DNA of 64,000 bases. Source: Sphaerospermopsis sp. SIO1G1. GTDB lineage: Bacteria; Cyanobacteriota; Cyanobacteriia; Cyanobacteriales; Nostocaceae. The position numbers and the translations under genes are program-made. Within the stretch, counting starts at the first letter, position 1, and each line of letters begins with the position of its first letter. The notes below the pieces were generated by a model. The model searched no databases. It had not been told where the DNA came from and was given only the letters and a program-made list of their open reading frames with translations. The stretch spans positions 570,448 through 634,447 of the forward strand of contig JAAHFX010000009.1 of the NCBI GenBank assembly GCA_010672785.1, read 5' to 3'. This document shows, piece after piece, positions 41,092 to 50,482 of this stretch.

Positions 41092-42522
41092 GTGAGTTCT
41101 GAATTTGATTACGATTTAGTGATTATTGGTGCAGGTGTAGGTGGCCACGGCGCAGCCATACACGCTGCTAGTTATGGTTTAAGAACAGCCATCATAGAAG
41201 CAGGAGACATGGGAGGAACTTGTGTTAACAGAGGTTGTATTCCTTCCAAAGCATTATTAGCAGCTTCTGGGAAAGTAAGAGAGTTGCATAACACTAATCA
41301 CTTCAAATCTCTAGGTATTGATATAGGTCATGTAGTATTTAATCGAGAAGCGATCGCAAATCATGCCACCGAATTAGTCAGCAAAATGCAAAGCGACTTG
41401 ATCAACAGCATGAAACGCTTGGGTGTAGACATCATCAGAGGTTGGGGAAAAATTACCGGCTCTCAAAAAATCAACGTTTCCACAGACAGCGGAGATAAAA
41501 CCATCACCGCCCAAGATATAATTATTTCACCTGGTTCAGTTCCCTTCGTTCCTCCTGGAATAGAAATAGATGGGAAAACAGTATTTACCAGCGACCAAGG
41601 AGTAAAATTAGAATCATTACCAGATTGGATTGCCATCATCGGTAGTGGTTACATTGGTTTAGAATTTTCCGATATTTACACCGCCTTGGGTTGTGAAGTG
41701 ACAATGATTGAAGCCTTGGATGTATTAATGCCAGGATTTGATCGAGACATTGCTAAACTAGCAGAGAGAGTATTAATCAACCCCCGCCCCATAGAAACCA
41801 GAGTTGGTATCTATGCTAAAAAAATCACCCCTGGTTATCCAGTAGTTATTGAATTAGCAGACTTCCAAACCAAAGAAGACGTAGAAGTTTTAGAAGTTGA
41901 TGCTTGTTTAGTCGCCACCGGTCGTATCCCAGCCACCAAAAACCTGGGTTTAGAGACTGTAGGTGTAGAATTAGATAAACGAAACTTCATCCCCGTCAAC
42001 GATGAAATGGCGGTGCTTTCCAACGATGAAGTAGTACCCCATCTTTACGCCATCGGAGATGCTAACGGGAAAATGATGTTAGCACACGCTGCCTCTGCTC
42101 AAGGTATTGTCGCGGTAGAAAATATTTTAGAAAAAGACAGAAAAGTAGACTATCGCAGCATCCCCGCCGCTGCATTTACCCATCCCGAAGTTAGTTATGT
42201 GGGTTTAACAGAAACCGCCGCCCAAGAATTAGGGTTAACAGAAGGTTTTGAAGTTGCCACCAGCAGAAGTTACTTCAAAGGTAACTCCAAGGCCTTAGCA
42301 GAAAAAGAAGCCGATGGTATTGCCAAAGTAATTTATCGTGAAGACACAGGAGAAGTTTTAGGAGTGCATATCTTCGGCGCTCACGCCTCCAGTATAATCC
42401 ACGAAGCCTCCGCCGCCGTTGCCAACCGTCAATCGGTGAAAGATTTAGCCTACTTAGTACACGCCCATCCTACACTTTCAGAAGTGTTAGATGAAGCCTA
42501 TAAAAGAGCGATCGCAAGTTAG
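41092..42522 (+). CDS. lpdA: Dihydrolipoamide dehydrogenase (E3)
   Basis: 476-residue flavoprotein disulfide reductase. FAD-binding VIIGAGVGGHGAAIHAAS at 9-26; redox-active disulfide GGTCVNRGCIPSK at about 42-54; NAD-binding IIGSGYIGLEFSDIYTALG; second FAD motif LYAIGDANG; active-site His-Glu at HAHPTLSEVLDEA near the end. It reoxidises the lipoyl group of pyruvate dehydrogenase and possibly the glycine cleavage system. GTG start at 41092 gives the standard N-terminus. The pdhA gene lies 9 kb away, so the complex genes are dispersed. trpC follows after a repeat-rich spacer. Confidence 0.97.
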   Translation: MSSEFDYDLVIIGAGVGGHGAAIHAASYGLRTAIIEAGDMGGTCVNRGCIPSKALLAASGKVRELHNTNHFKSLGIDIGHVVFNREAIANHATELVSKMQSDLINSMKRLGVDIIRGWGKITGSQKINVSTDSGDKTITAQDIIISPGSVPFVPPGIEIDGKTVFTSDQGVKLESLPDWIAIIGSGYIGLEFSDIYTALGCEVTMIEALDVLMPGFDRDIAKLAERVLINPRPIETRVGIYAKKITPGYPVVIELADFQTKEDVEVLEVDACLVATGRIPATKNLGLETVGVELDKRNFIPVNDEMAVLSNDEVVPHLYAIGDANGKMMLAHAASAQGIVAVENILEKDRKVDYRSIPAAAFTHPEVSYVGLTETAAQELGLTEGFEVATSRSYFKGNSKALAEKEADGIAKVIYREDTGEVLGVHIFGAHASSIIHEASAAVANRQSVKDLAYLVHAHPTLSEVLDEAYKRAIAS

Positions 42523-42530
42523 ATAATTTC

Positions 42531-42731
42531 AGTTATCAGTTATCAGTTATCAATCTGACTGGGTGACAAGAGAGCTAAAGTCCATACAGGGTATAGGGTG
42601 TAGAGCATAGGGTATGGGAAAAATTAATTCTTTAAAATCCCAAATAACAATTTTTTTTCACCCCATCACCCCATCACCCCACCTCCCCATCACCCCATCA
42701 CCCCACCTCCCCATCACCCCACCTCCTCATC
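42531..42731. repeat. STRR blocks before trpC (TCAGTTA heptamers, CCCCATCA octamers)
   Basis: TCAGTTA units at 42530-42551 and a mixed CACCCCAT/CCCCACCT block at 42659-42731. The second block is in frame with trpC and translates as HPITPSPHLPITPSPHL, which would be misread as an N-terminal extension. Confidence 0.85.
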
Positions 42732-42751
42732 TCAACCTGACTCCTAAAAAA

Positions 42752-43636
42752 ATGCAAATCCGTCGTCGTCCTCCCAGTACTCCTATAGATGTTTCCATAA
42801 TTCGCTATCAAGCGGATGTAGAAGACTTAGAACCAAATAATATCTTAGAAGAAATTGTTTGGTACAAAGAAACAGAAGTGGAACAAATGCGGGAAAAAGT
42901 ACCATTAAGAGAACTACAAAAAAAAGCTCTTTCTGCACCACCAACCCGTGATTTTATTACAGCCTTAAAACAAGGTAAAACTAAACCTGCATTAATTGCA
43001 GAAGTGAAAAAAGCATCTCCTAGTAAAGGTGTGATCCGGGCTGATTTTGATCCTGTAGCCATCGCCAAATCTTATCAAGCAGGGGGAGCTAGTTGTTTAT
43101 CTGTGTTGACAGATAAAAAGTTTTTTCAAGGTGGTTTTGAAAACTTGTCTTTAGTGCGTAATGCTGTAGATTTACCATTATTATGTAAGGAATTTATTAT
43201 CTATCCTTATCAGATGTATCTAGCACGAATTCATGGTGCAGATGCAGTATTATTAATAGCAGCAATTCTCAGCGATCAAGACTTACAATACTTTATTAAA
43301 ATTGCTAACAGTCTGAAAATGACAGCTTTAATTGAGGTTCATAGTTTAGCAGAATTAGACCGGATTTTAGGTCTAGATGGTGTGGCTTTGGTAGGGATAA
43401 ATAACCGCAACTTGGAAGATTTTACCGTTGATATAAAAACAACCTGTCAATTATTACAAGATAGAGGAAATCAGTTACAAGAAAAAGATATCCTTGTAGT
43501 TAGTGAGTCAGGAATTCACACTTTAGATGATTTGCATACAGTAGAAAGTGCTGGTGCATCCGCTGTTTTAGTTGGTGAATCTTTAGTCAAACAACCAGAT
43601 CCCAAATTAGCAATTGATCAGCTTTTTGGCAAATGA
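42752..43636 (+). CDS. trpC: Indole-3-glycerol phosphate synthase
   Basis: 294 residues from ATG 42752 (MQIRRRPPSTPIDVSIIRY). The frame is open 46 codons further upstream, but that part is translated octamer repeat. TIM-barrel with conserved motifs: ALIAEVKKASPSKGVIR (substrate-binding Lys, SPSKG), SVLTDKKFFQGGFENL, LCKEFIIYPYQMYLARIHGADAVLL, LVGINNRNLEDF and VSESGIHTLDDL, then GASAVLVGESLV. It makes indole-glycerol phosphate in tryptophan synthesis. Stand-alone, with an N-terminal extension typical of cyanobacterial TrpC. Confidence 0.97.
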   Translation: MQIRRRPPSTPIDVSIIRYQADVEDLEPNNILEEIVWYKETEVEQMREKVPLRELQKKALSAPPTRDFITALKQGKTKPALIAEVKKASPSKGVIRADFDPVAIAKSYQAGGASCLSVLTDKKFFQGGFENLSLVRNAVDLPLLCKEFIIYPYQMYLARIHGADAVLLIAAILSDQDLQYFIKIANSLKMTALIEVHSLAELDRILGLDGVALVGINNRNLEDFTVDIKTTCQLLQDRGNQLQEKDILVVSESGIHTLDDLHTVESAGASAVLVGESLVKQPDPKLAIDQLFGK

Positions 43637-43671
43637 TTTATTCAGTTATCAGTTATCAGTTATCAGGTATT

Positions 43672-43776
43672 GTAGGGTGTGTTAGAACGGAGTTCGTAAC
43701 GCACCATTATCAGAGACTTGATGCGTTACGTAATTACTTTAGCGAAGCCATTCCCAAAGGGATTTATACACCCTAC
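43672..43776. repeat. Family D palindromic element, GTAGGGTG ends
   Basis: GTAGGGTGT (43672-43680) pairs with ACACCCTAC (43768-43776), and inside it CGTAACGCA (43695-43703) pairs with TGCGTTACG (43722-43730). 105 bp between trpC and the ABC ATPase gene. Preceded by three TCAGTTA heptamers. Confidence 0.75.
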
Positions 43777-43865
43777 TTATCTTTTCAAGAATCAAATATT
43801 ATCCCTATATAAAGTAATATGTTAATAATTAGAAATTTGAAAATTTAGTACTTAACAATCAAGAA

Positions 43866-44591
43866 ATGAGTAGTGATTATTTATTAACCGTTGAAAATGT
43901 TCATGCAGGATATATTAAAGATGTAGATATTTTGCAGGGGATCAACTTTAAAGTTTCCCCAGGAGAATTAGTCACTGTAATTGGCCCTAATGGTGCGGGG
44001 AAGTCAACTTTAGCAAAAACTATCTTTGGACTTTTAACACCCAACACAGGTACTATTACCTTTCAAGGACAAAAAATTAATGGCTTAAAATCAGATCAAA
44101 TTGTGAAACAGGGAATGTGTTATGTTCCCCAAATTGCTAACGTTTTTCCATCTTTAAGCATTGAAGAAAATTTAGAAATGGGTGCATTTGTGCGAGATTT
44201 GCCACTCAAACCTTTAAAGGATAAAATATTTGCAATGTTTCCTAAATTGAGCGATCGCCGTCGTCAACGTGCAGGAACTTTATCCGGTGGAGAAAGACAA
44301 ATGTTAGCGATGGGTAAAGCTTTAATGTTAGAACCCAGTTTACTTTTATTAGATGAACCCTCCGCTGCTTTATCTCCTATTTTAGTCACACAGGTATTTG
44401 CACAAATTAAACAAATTAATCAATCTGGTACTGCTATTGTGTTAGTAGAACAAAATGCTAGAAAAGCATTAGAAATGGCTGATACTGGTTATGTTTTAGT
44501 ATCTGGAAAAGATGAAATATCTGGGCCAGGTAAAGAATTATTAGATGATCCAAAAGTGGGAGAATTATATTTAGGTGCGGGGGGACATTGA
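43866..44591 (+). CDS. ABC transporter ATPase, LivF/NatE-like
   Basis: 241-residue ATPase of the branched-chain/neutral amino-acid uptake type. Walker A GPNGAGKST near residue 38; signature LSGGERQMLAMGKAL; Walker B LLLLDEPSAALSP, where the S-A-A-L-S-P ending is typical of LivF; IVLVEQNARKALEMADTGYVLVSG is the LivF C-terminal region. In Anabaena this type is NatE, one of two ATPases of the N-I neutral amino-acid permease, encoded away from its partners. No permease or binding protein is adjacent here. Intact. Confidence 0.9.
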   Translation: MSSDYLLTVENVHAGYIKDVDILQGINFKVSPGELVTVIGPNGAGKSTLAKTIFGLLTPNTGTITFQGQKINGLKSDQIVKQGMCYVPQIANVFPSLSIEENLEMGAFVRDLPLKPLKDKIFAMFPKLSDRRRQRAGTLSGGERQMLAMGKALMLEPSLLLLDEPSAALSPILVTQVFAQIKQINQSGTAIVLVEQNARKALEMADTGYVLVSGKDEISGPGKELLDDPKVGELYLGAGGH

Positions 44592-44641
44592 AGTATTTTT
44601 TAATTTTTTAAAACCCAATTTTTTGATATTATAATCAAATT

Positions 44642-45187
44642 ATGAACCGTTATTTTATTGCTATTCTTCCACCCCAACATATTCAAGATTACGCTAACGA
44701 AGTTAAACAACATTTTGTTGAGCAATATGCTAGTTGGGGCGCTCAAAATTCTCCTCCCCACATTACCTTACAACCACCTTTTCTCCTAGCAAAAGAACAA
44801 GTTGCAATTTTAGAAACATTTTTGGAAGACTTCGCAAAAAATAAAAATTCTCTACCCATTACTCTAGATGGTTTTGCAGCATTTCCACCCCGTGTTATAT
44901 ATATAAATGTGATTAAAAGTCAAGCTCTTTTAAAATTACAATCAGATTTAGTTAATGATGTGGAGAGTAAATTGGGAATAAAACCTAAAGGTGGAAATCA
45001 TAATTCTTTCACACCTCATTTAACTGTAGCAAGGAGGGATTTAAAAAAGTCGGATTTTTATCTAGCTTGGGATGAATTTAAACAACGTCAAGTATATTTT
45101 GAATTTGTAGCTGAAAATCTTACTTTACTATTGCATGATGGGAAAAAGTGGAATGTGAAATTTGAGTTTCATCTCAATCAAACTTGA
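44642..45187 (+). CDS. 2H phosphoesterase / 2'-5' RNA ligase-like (LigT family)
   Basis: 181 residues with two H-x-T motifs in the expected spacing: PPHITLQPPF at about residue 39 and TPHLTVARR at about 127. These mark the 2H phosphoesterase superfamily (RNA 2',3'-cyclic phosphodiesterase/ThpR and relatives). The conserved FAAFPPRVIYINV block fits a cyanobacterial subgroup. Likely hydrolyses cyclic phosphates on RNA or nucleotides; substrate not known. It follows the ABC ATPase by 50 bp on the same strand, so co-transcription is possible. Confidence 0.92.
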   Translation: MNRYFIAILPPQHIQDYANEVKQHFVEQYASWGAQNSPPHITLQPPFLLAKEQVAILETFLEDFAKNKNSLPITLDGFAAFPPRVIYINVIKSQALLKLQSDLVNDVESKLGIKPKGGNHNSFTPHLTVARRDLKKSDFYLAWDEFKQRQVYFEFVAENLTLLLHDGKKWNVKFEFHLNQT

Positions 45188-45249
45188 TCAGAAAAGGTGA
45201 AATTTTTAAAGCAAAAAAGGTGTAAATTTTTATCAGTTATTAATAGTTA

Positions 45250-45822
45250 TTAATTATCAAATTGTAGTTCAAATCCTGGTAATATATCTTCTCCAGAAAT
45301 AACTTCGGTCATTTTAACTATTTCTACAGGTTTTCCTGGTTTGTAAATTTCTATTTGTTGATCTTGGGGGTTAATTAACCAACCTAAAAGTAAACCATTT
45401 TCTATATATTCCTGCATCTTTTCTTGCAGAGTTTTGAGTCTATCTGTTTCTGATCTTAGTTCAATAATAAAATCCGGTGTCAGGGGTGGAAATTTTTTTC
45501 TTTCTTCTGGTGTTAGTGCTTCCCAGCGTTCTAATTTTACCCATGCTACATCAGGTGAACGTTTTGCACCGTTGGGAAGTTGAAATATTGTTGAAGAACT
45601 AAATACTATTCCTAATTTTGTTTGATGATTCCACAGACTTACTCTAAAATTTAAGTCAGATTCACTACGGCCGCTTTCTCCTCCTACTGGTGGCATAATA
45701 ATTAATTCTCCTTGTGAGTTTAATTCTAAGCTGACATCTTTGTTAGCCATACAGAGTTGGTAAAATTGATTATCTGTAAGGCGAATAATTGGATCTAGGT
45801 TTAAGGTGACGGTATTCATCAT
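45250..45822 (-). CDS. Uma2 family (DUF820) putative endonuclease-fold protein
   Basis: 190 residues, second Uma2 family member in the window. Core motifs: SPDVAWVKLERWEALTPEERKKFPPLTPDFIIELRSETDRLKTLQEKMQEYIENG, containing the PD, E and K of a PD-(D/E)xK-like fold, then LLGWLINPQDQQIEIYKPG. It differs from the 11670-12326 copy in subgroup (TPEERKKFPPL type, no C-terminal coil). Convergent with the LigT-like gene, with a 60-bp gap. Function not settled for the family. Confidence 0.92.
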   Translation of the reverse strand: MMNTVTLNLDPIIRLTDNQFYQLCMANKDVSLELNSQGELIIMPPVGGESGRSESDLNFRVSLWNHQTKLGIVFSSSTIFQLPNGAKRSPDVAWVKLERWEALTPEERKKFPPLTPDFIIELRSETDRLKTLQEKMQEYIENGLLLGWLINPQDQQIEIYKPGKPVEIVKMTEVISGEDILPGFELQFDN

Positions 45823-45889
45823 CTGTAATTTATTTATTCCTAGTCAGGACTGAAACCACGATATTTATTTGTGGTGAAAGTATATTATA

Positions 45890-46480
45890 TCATTGGAATT
45901 TTATTTCCTCAGTAATAAAACTAACTTCTCTATTTATTTCATCAAATTTCATATCAGACTGTAGTGTGTAATGTTCATTGTACCCTGCGTCATATTTGAT
46001 AAAATTGAATCCATCTGTAATCCAATTTGGTCTTTTAATATCTGGTTTATCAACACGAACTACTGTGGATGAGGAAGAAGAACGTGTTTCAGAATTTGAA
46101 GGTGTTGTCTTTGCTGTAGATTTATGTAAAGGTAATTCTTTGTCTTGCTGTTTAGTCTTCAACTGCTGAAATTGAGCTATTTCTTTTTTCAGTTGTTGAT
46201 TTTCATCTCTCAACTGACCAAATTCTTGTTGAACTTGAACAAGTTGGGATTTTAATTGTTTAGATTCTTTAGTTGACTGCTGAAATTGAGCTATTTCTTT
46301 TTTCAGTTGTTGATTTTCATCTCTCAACTGATCAAATTCTTGTTGAACTTGAACAAGTTGGGATTTTAATTGTTTAGATTCTTTACTACCTGGAAGGTGA
46401 ATTGCATGAGAACCTATAGCAGCAGCAGTTAGTGTGACTATAGCCCAAATTGGCCATGGAATTCTTGATTCACTAGACAT
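45890..46480 (-). CDS. Membrane-anchored coiled-coil protein with tandem 38-residue duplication
   Basis: 196 residues. One N-terminal membrane helix (IPWPIWAIVTLTAAAIGSHAI, about 8-28), then a coiled coil built of two near-identical 38-residue units (ESKQLKSQLVQVQQEF..QLRDENQQLKKEIAQFQQ). A Ser/Thr-rich linker and a C-terminal globular tail (DGFNFIKYDAGYNEHYTLQSDMKF) complete it. The tail would lie outside or inside the cell depending on topology. No family recognised. The repeat could change coil length between strains. Start ATG 46480. Confidence 0.75.
   Translation of the reverse strand: MSSESRIPWPIWAIVTLTAAAIGSHAIHLPGSKESKQLKSQLVQVQQEFDQLRDENQQLKKEIAQFQQSTKESKQLKSQLVQVQQEFGQLRDENQQLKKEIAQFQQLKTKQQDKELPLHKSTAKTTPSNSETRSSSSSTVVRVDKPDIKRPNWITDGFNFIKYDAGYNEHYTLQSDMKFDEINREVSFITEEIKFQ
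46162..46389. repeat. 114-bp tandem duplication inside the coiled-coil gene
   Basis: Copies 46162-46275 and 46276-46389 are almost identical; the visible change is GACC versus GATC (Gly versus Asp codon) plus differences at the edges. Period 114 bp keeps the frame (38 codons), and near-identity at silent sites implies a recent event. Confidence 0.85.
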
Positions 46481-46686
46481 AACTTTAATTTATATTGTCA
46501 GATTTTGGTAAAGTGGGTATAAACTAACTTGCGTCTTTCACCTTGTCAAGTAAATTAGTGTTGATCATATTGTTTTGATGAAAATAGCAGAATTGAGCTA
46601 TCCTCCCAAAATATTTCTTTCATCGCGTCTCTAAACCTGATCACAGGTTAAACTGATGGAATTGACTGATCAAAATTAGTGAACCT

Positions 46687-48837
46687 ATGACTGCGTTTTT
46701 ATTAGAAGTTGGTACAGAAGAACTACCCGCAAGCTTTTTAAGTGGTGCATTAGCACAATGGCGATCGCGTATTCCTCAAACTCTGGAAACAAACAGTTTA
46801 AAAGCAGAAACAGTGGAAGTTTTTGGAACTCCCCGACGGTTAGCGGTTCTGATCACAGGTTTACCATCCCAACAACCAGATAAGGAAGAAGAAATTAAAG
46901 GACCACCTGCACAAGCAGCTTTTAAAGACGGTCAACCGACAAAAGCAGCGGAAGGTTTTGCTAAAAAGCAAGGTGTGGAAATAGAAGCTTTAAAAATTCG
47001 ACCTACGGAGAAAGGTGATTTTGTATTTGTTAATAAAAAGACACCAGGAAGACCAGTAGCGGAAATTTTAACAGAAATTGCACCCCAATGGGTTTGGGGT
47101 TTGGAAGGAAAGCGGTTAATGCGATGGGGAAGCGGTGATGGTAGGTTTTCCCGTCCTGTTCGTTGGTTAGTTGCTTTGTTGGATGGGGATGTTTTACCTT
47201 TAGAATTAAGCAACGGAGAAAAAACGGTAAAGAGCGATAGAATTTCTCAAGTTCATCGTGTTTTACATCCCGAACCTGTGAATATTTCCCATGCAACTGA
47301 ATATGTAAAAACTCTGCGTTCTGGATATGTCATTGTTAAACCAGAAGAACGAGAAAAAATTATTACTGAACAAGTCAAAACCGCAGTAGATTTATTAGGT
47401 GGGTTCACAGAAATTTATCCAGACTTATTAGCAGAAACTACAAATTTAGTAGAATATCCCACCGCCGTAGTTGGTAAGTTTGCCGAAGAATTCCTTAAAT
47501 TACCAACTGAAGTTTCTACAACTGTAATGGTAACACACCAGCGTTATTTTCCAGTTTTTAAAACTTCTGAAAATCAAGATTTATTACCATTTTTTGTAAC
47601 AGTTTCTAACGGCAATCCACAAAAATCAGATATTATTGCAGTAGGAAATGAAAGAGTAATTAAAGCCCGATTAGATGATGGCCGATTTTTCTATAACGCT
47701 GATTTAGCTCAACCTTTAGAAAAGTTTTTACCCCAACTAGAAACCGTTACATTTCAAGAAGACTTAGGTTCAGTTAAAGCCAAAGTTGACAGAGTTGTCA
47801 ATATCGCAAATCTCATTTCTCAACAATTACAATTAGGGAAAAATGAAAGCGATAACATACAACGTGCAGCTTTACTGTGTAAAGCAGATTTAGTCAGTGA
47901 AATGGTGTATGAATTTCCGGAACTGCAAGGAATTATGGGAGAAAAATACGCCATAGCAAGTGGAGAAGATACGGAGGTAGCAAGAGCAATTTTTGAGCAT
48001 TATTTACCCAGAAATGCAGATGATATTTTCCCCCAAACTTTAACAGGACAAATAGTAGGATTAGCAGATAGACTAGATACATTAATTAGTATCTTTGGTT
48101 TAGGTTTAATTCCTTCTGGATCTTCTGATCCATTTGCATTACGTCGCGCTGCAAATTCCATCATTAATGTTACTTGGAGTGGAAATTTGCCAATTAATTT
48201 AGATAAGTTGTTAGCACAAATAGCAGCAAACTTTGCCACCACATTTAACAAAGATGCAAAATCTTTAATTGCTACATTACAGGAATTCTTCTTACAAAGG
48301 ATTCGTACCTTATTACAAGAAGAAAGAAAGATAGATTATGACTTAGTAAATGCCGTTTTAGGAGAAAACGATCCAGAATATACAGAACGTGCATTACAGG
48401 ATTTATTAGATGTCCGCGATCGCGCAATTTATCTCCAAGAAATTCGCCAAAATGGCACATTAGAAAAAATCTACGAAACCGTCAACCGCTCAACCAGACT
48501 CGCTGCACAAGGTGATTTAGACTTTCAACAATTAGAACCAAACACATTAATTCAACCAGAACTATTCCAGAAAAAATCTGAATCTGCATTCTACAATTCC
48601 CTAGTCGAATTAGTACCCCAAACTCAAACTGCCCAACAATCACGTAACTACAAACTCCTGATTACAGCACTAGCTAAAATAGCTCCCACTGTGAGTACAT
48701 TCTTTGATGGAGAAGATAGTGTATTAGTAATGGACCCTAATCCAGACATTAAAAGAAATCGTCTGAACTTACTGGGATTATTGAGAAATCATGCCCGCAT
48801 TCTAGCTGATTTTGGCGCAATTGTAAAAAATCTGTAG
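46687..48837 (+). CDS. glyS: Glycyl-tRNA synthetase beta subunit
   Basis: 716 residues. It begins FLLEVGTEELPASF, the family start, and carries FGTPRRLAVLI, RWGSGDGRFSRPVRWLVALLDG, LVEYPTAVVGKFAEEFLKLP, MVTHQRYFPVF, VGNERVIKARLDDGRFFYNADL and, in the HD-type centre, LSGLADRLDTL-like IVGLADRLDTLISIFGLGLIPSGSSDPFALRRAA. The C-terminal part is the anticodon-binding region. It pairs with an alpha subunit (glyQ) encoded elsewhere to charge tRNA-Gly. Full length. murD follows after 82 bp. Confidence 0.97.
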   Translation: MTAFLLEVGTEELPASFLSGALAQWRSRIPQTLETNSLKAETVEVFGTPRRLAVLITGLPSQQPDKEEEIKGPPAQAAFKDGQPTKAAEGFAKKQGVEIEALKIRPTEKGDFVFVNKKTPGRPVAEILTEIAPQWVWGLEGKRLMRWGSGDGRFSRPVRWLVALLDGDVLPLELSNGEKTVKSDRISQVHRVLHPEPVNISHATEYVKTLRSGYVIVKPEEREKIITEQVKTAVDLLGGFTEIYPDLLAETTNLVEYPTAVVGKFAEEFLKLPTEVSTTVMVTHQRYFPVFKTSENQDLLPFFVTVSNGNPQKSDIIAVGNERVIKARLDDGRFFYNADLAQPLEKFLPQLETVTFQEDLGSVKAKVDRVVNIANLISQQLQLGKNESDNIQRAALLCKADLVSEMVYEFPELQGIMGEKYAIASGEDTEVARAIFEHYLPRNADDIFPQTLTGQIVGLADRLDTLISIFGLGLIPSGSSDPFALRRAANSIINVTWSGNLPINLDKLLAQIAANFATTFNKDAKSLIATLQEFFLQRIRTLLQEERKIDYDLVNAVLGENDPEYTERALQDLLDVRDRAIYLQEIRQNGTLEKIYETVNRSTRLAAQGDLDFQQLEPNTLIQPELFQKKSESAFYNSLVELVPQTQTAQQSRNYKLLITALAKIAPTVSTFFDGEDSVLVMDPNPDIKRNRLNLLGLLRNHARILADFGAIVKNL

Positions 48838-48919
48838 CAAAAATCAACAAAAAAATGTGTAAATTCTGCCCCAATTAAGGTTAGGATAAAGTAGCTTAAC
48901 CAGGGGTGTTATACAGTCT

Positions 48920-50329
48920 ATGCCAAAAGCCTTTGTGATTGGATTGGGAAAGTCCGGTGTTGCAGCGGCAAGATTGTTGAAACAGGAAGGTTGGGAGGTG
49001 GAAATATGGGATAGTAGCACCTCCCCAAACCTCCTGGAACAACAACAAAAACTTGCCCAAGAAGACATTGCTGTCAACTTAGGAAGCAAACCAGACTTTG
49101 CGGGTTTGAATTTAAACCACAACTTACCACAATTAGTAGTAGTTAGTCCTGGTGTACCTTGGGAAATTCCCATCTTGTTAAAAGCACGGGATTTAGGTAT
49201 AGAAACTATTGGGGAAATGGAACTTGCATGGAGAAATTTGCAAGCTGTTCCTTGGATAGCAATTACAGGTACAAATGGGAAAACTACCACCACTGCTTTA
49301 ACTGCGGCAATCTTTCAAGCAGCAGGTTTTAATGCCCCTGCCTGTGGTAATATTGGGTATGCTGCTTGCGAAGTGGCGTTACAGGGAACAGAATCTGAAA
49401 CTTCAACTCAAATTGATTGGGTAATAGCTGAATTAAGTAGTTATCAAATTGAATCTTCTATCAGCATTGCACCAAAAATTGGTATTTGGACAACCTTTAC
49501 ACCAGATCATTTAGCCCGTCACAAGACTTTAGAAAATTATTATAATATTAAAGCTAAACTGTTAAAAGATTCCCATCTGCAAATATTGAATGGTGATGAT
49601 GTTTATTTAGGTAAAGTAGGTTTAAGTCATTGGCCAGATGCTTATTGGACAAGTGTTAAAGGTGCAGACTTTCTAATAGGTGAAAAAGGATTTTATATAG
49701 AAAATGGTTGGGTAATAGAAAAATTATCTGCACATTCCCAACCCCAGGAAATTGTCAAGGTTTCTGATTTAAAAATGCTAGGGGAGCATAACCAGCAAAA
49801 TTTATTAATGTCAGTTGGTGCAGCACGTTTAGCAGGAATAGAAATTGACGCAATTTGTCGCGCTGTGAGTGACTTTTCTGGTGTTCCCCATCGTTTAGAA
49901 TATATCTGTACATGGTCAGGAATTGACTTCATTAATGATAGTAAAGCTACGAATTATGATTCTGCTGAAGTTGGTTTAGCATCAGTAAAAAGTCCAGTAA
50001 TTTTAATCGCTGGTGGTGAAGCAAAAGCAGGTGATGATACAGCTTGGTTACAGAAAATTCAAACTAAAGCTGCTGCGGTTTTACTTATTGGTAGTGCTGC
50101 GAATGCTTTTTCTCAAAGGTTAAAAGAGGTGGGGTATACTAATTTTGAGGTTGTGGAAACAATGGATCAAGCTGTTTCCAGATCGACGGAGTTAGCACAA
50201 CAGCATCAAGCATCAGCAGTTTTATTATCTCCCGCTTGTGCTAGTTTTGATCAATATCCTAATTTTGAAATGAGGGGGGAGCATTTCCGGGAGTTATGTT
50301 TGAATTGGGTGGAGAAGATGAAGATGTAA
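48920..50329 (+). CDS. murD: UDP-N-acetylmuramoyl-L-alanine:D-glutamate ligase
   Basis: 469-residue Mur ligase adding D-Glu to UDP-MurNAc-L-Ala in peptidoglycan synthesis. N-terminal Rossmann domain: AFVIGLGKSGVAAARLLKQEGW. ATP-binding ITGTNGKTTTTALTAAIF at about 115-132. Central WVIAELSSYQIESS (carbamate/Mg region), FTPDHLARHKTLENYYNIKAKL. C-terminal PHRLEYICTWSGIDFINDSKATNYDSAEVGLAS and LSPACASFDQYPNFEMRGEHFRELC. All ligase motifs are intact. Standard length. Confidence 0.97.
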   Translation: MPKAFVIGLGKSGVAAARLLKQEGWEVEIWDSSTSPNLLEQQQKLAQEDIAVNLGSKPDFAGLNLNHNLPQLVVVSPGVPWEIPILLKARDLGIETIGEMELAWRNLQAVPWIAITGTNGKTTTTALTAAIFQAAGFNAPACGNIGYAACEVALQGTESETSTQIDWVIAELSSYQIESSISIAPKIGIWTTFTPDHLARHKTLENYYNIKAKLLKDSHLQILNGDDVYLGKVGLSHWPDAYWTSVKGADFLIGEKGFYIENGWVIEKLSAHSQPQEIVKVSDLKMLGEHNQQNLLMSVGAARLAGIEIDAICRAVSDFSGVPHRLEYICTWSGIDFINDSKATNYDSAEVGLASVKSPVILIAGGEAKAGDDTAWLQKIQTKAAAVLLIGSAANAFSQRLKEVGYTNFEVVETMDQAVSRSTELAQQHQASAVLLSPACASFDQYPNFEMRGEHFRELCLNWVEKMKM

Positions 50330-50331
50330 TT

Positions 50332-50361
50332 GAACGCAGATGTACGCAGATAGACGCAGAT
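50332..50361. repeat. 10-mer repeat (ACGCAGATGT/GACGCAGATG) after murD
   Basis: Three copies of (A/G)ACGCAGAT(A/G), inverse of the repeat at 20785-20812. Such words are dispersed in many bacterial genomes. Confidence 0.65.
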
Positions 50362-50482
50362 GATAAATAGGAAGTTATAGGTTATTACTGTAGATTAAAA
50401 AACATTTTTTTAACTCTCTCTGCACCCCGCACCCTGCTCTCTGCCTATCCATAACAGAGCTTGTTCAGTAAGTCTGTATTTA

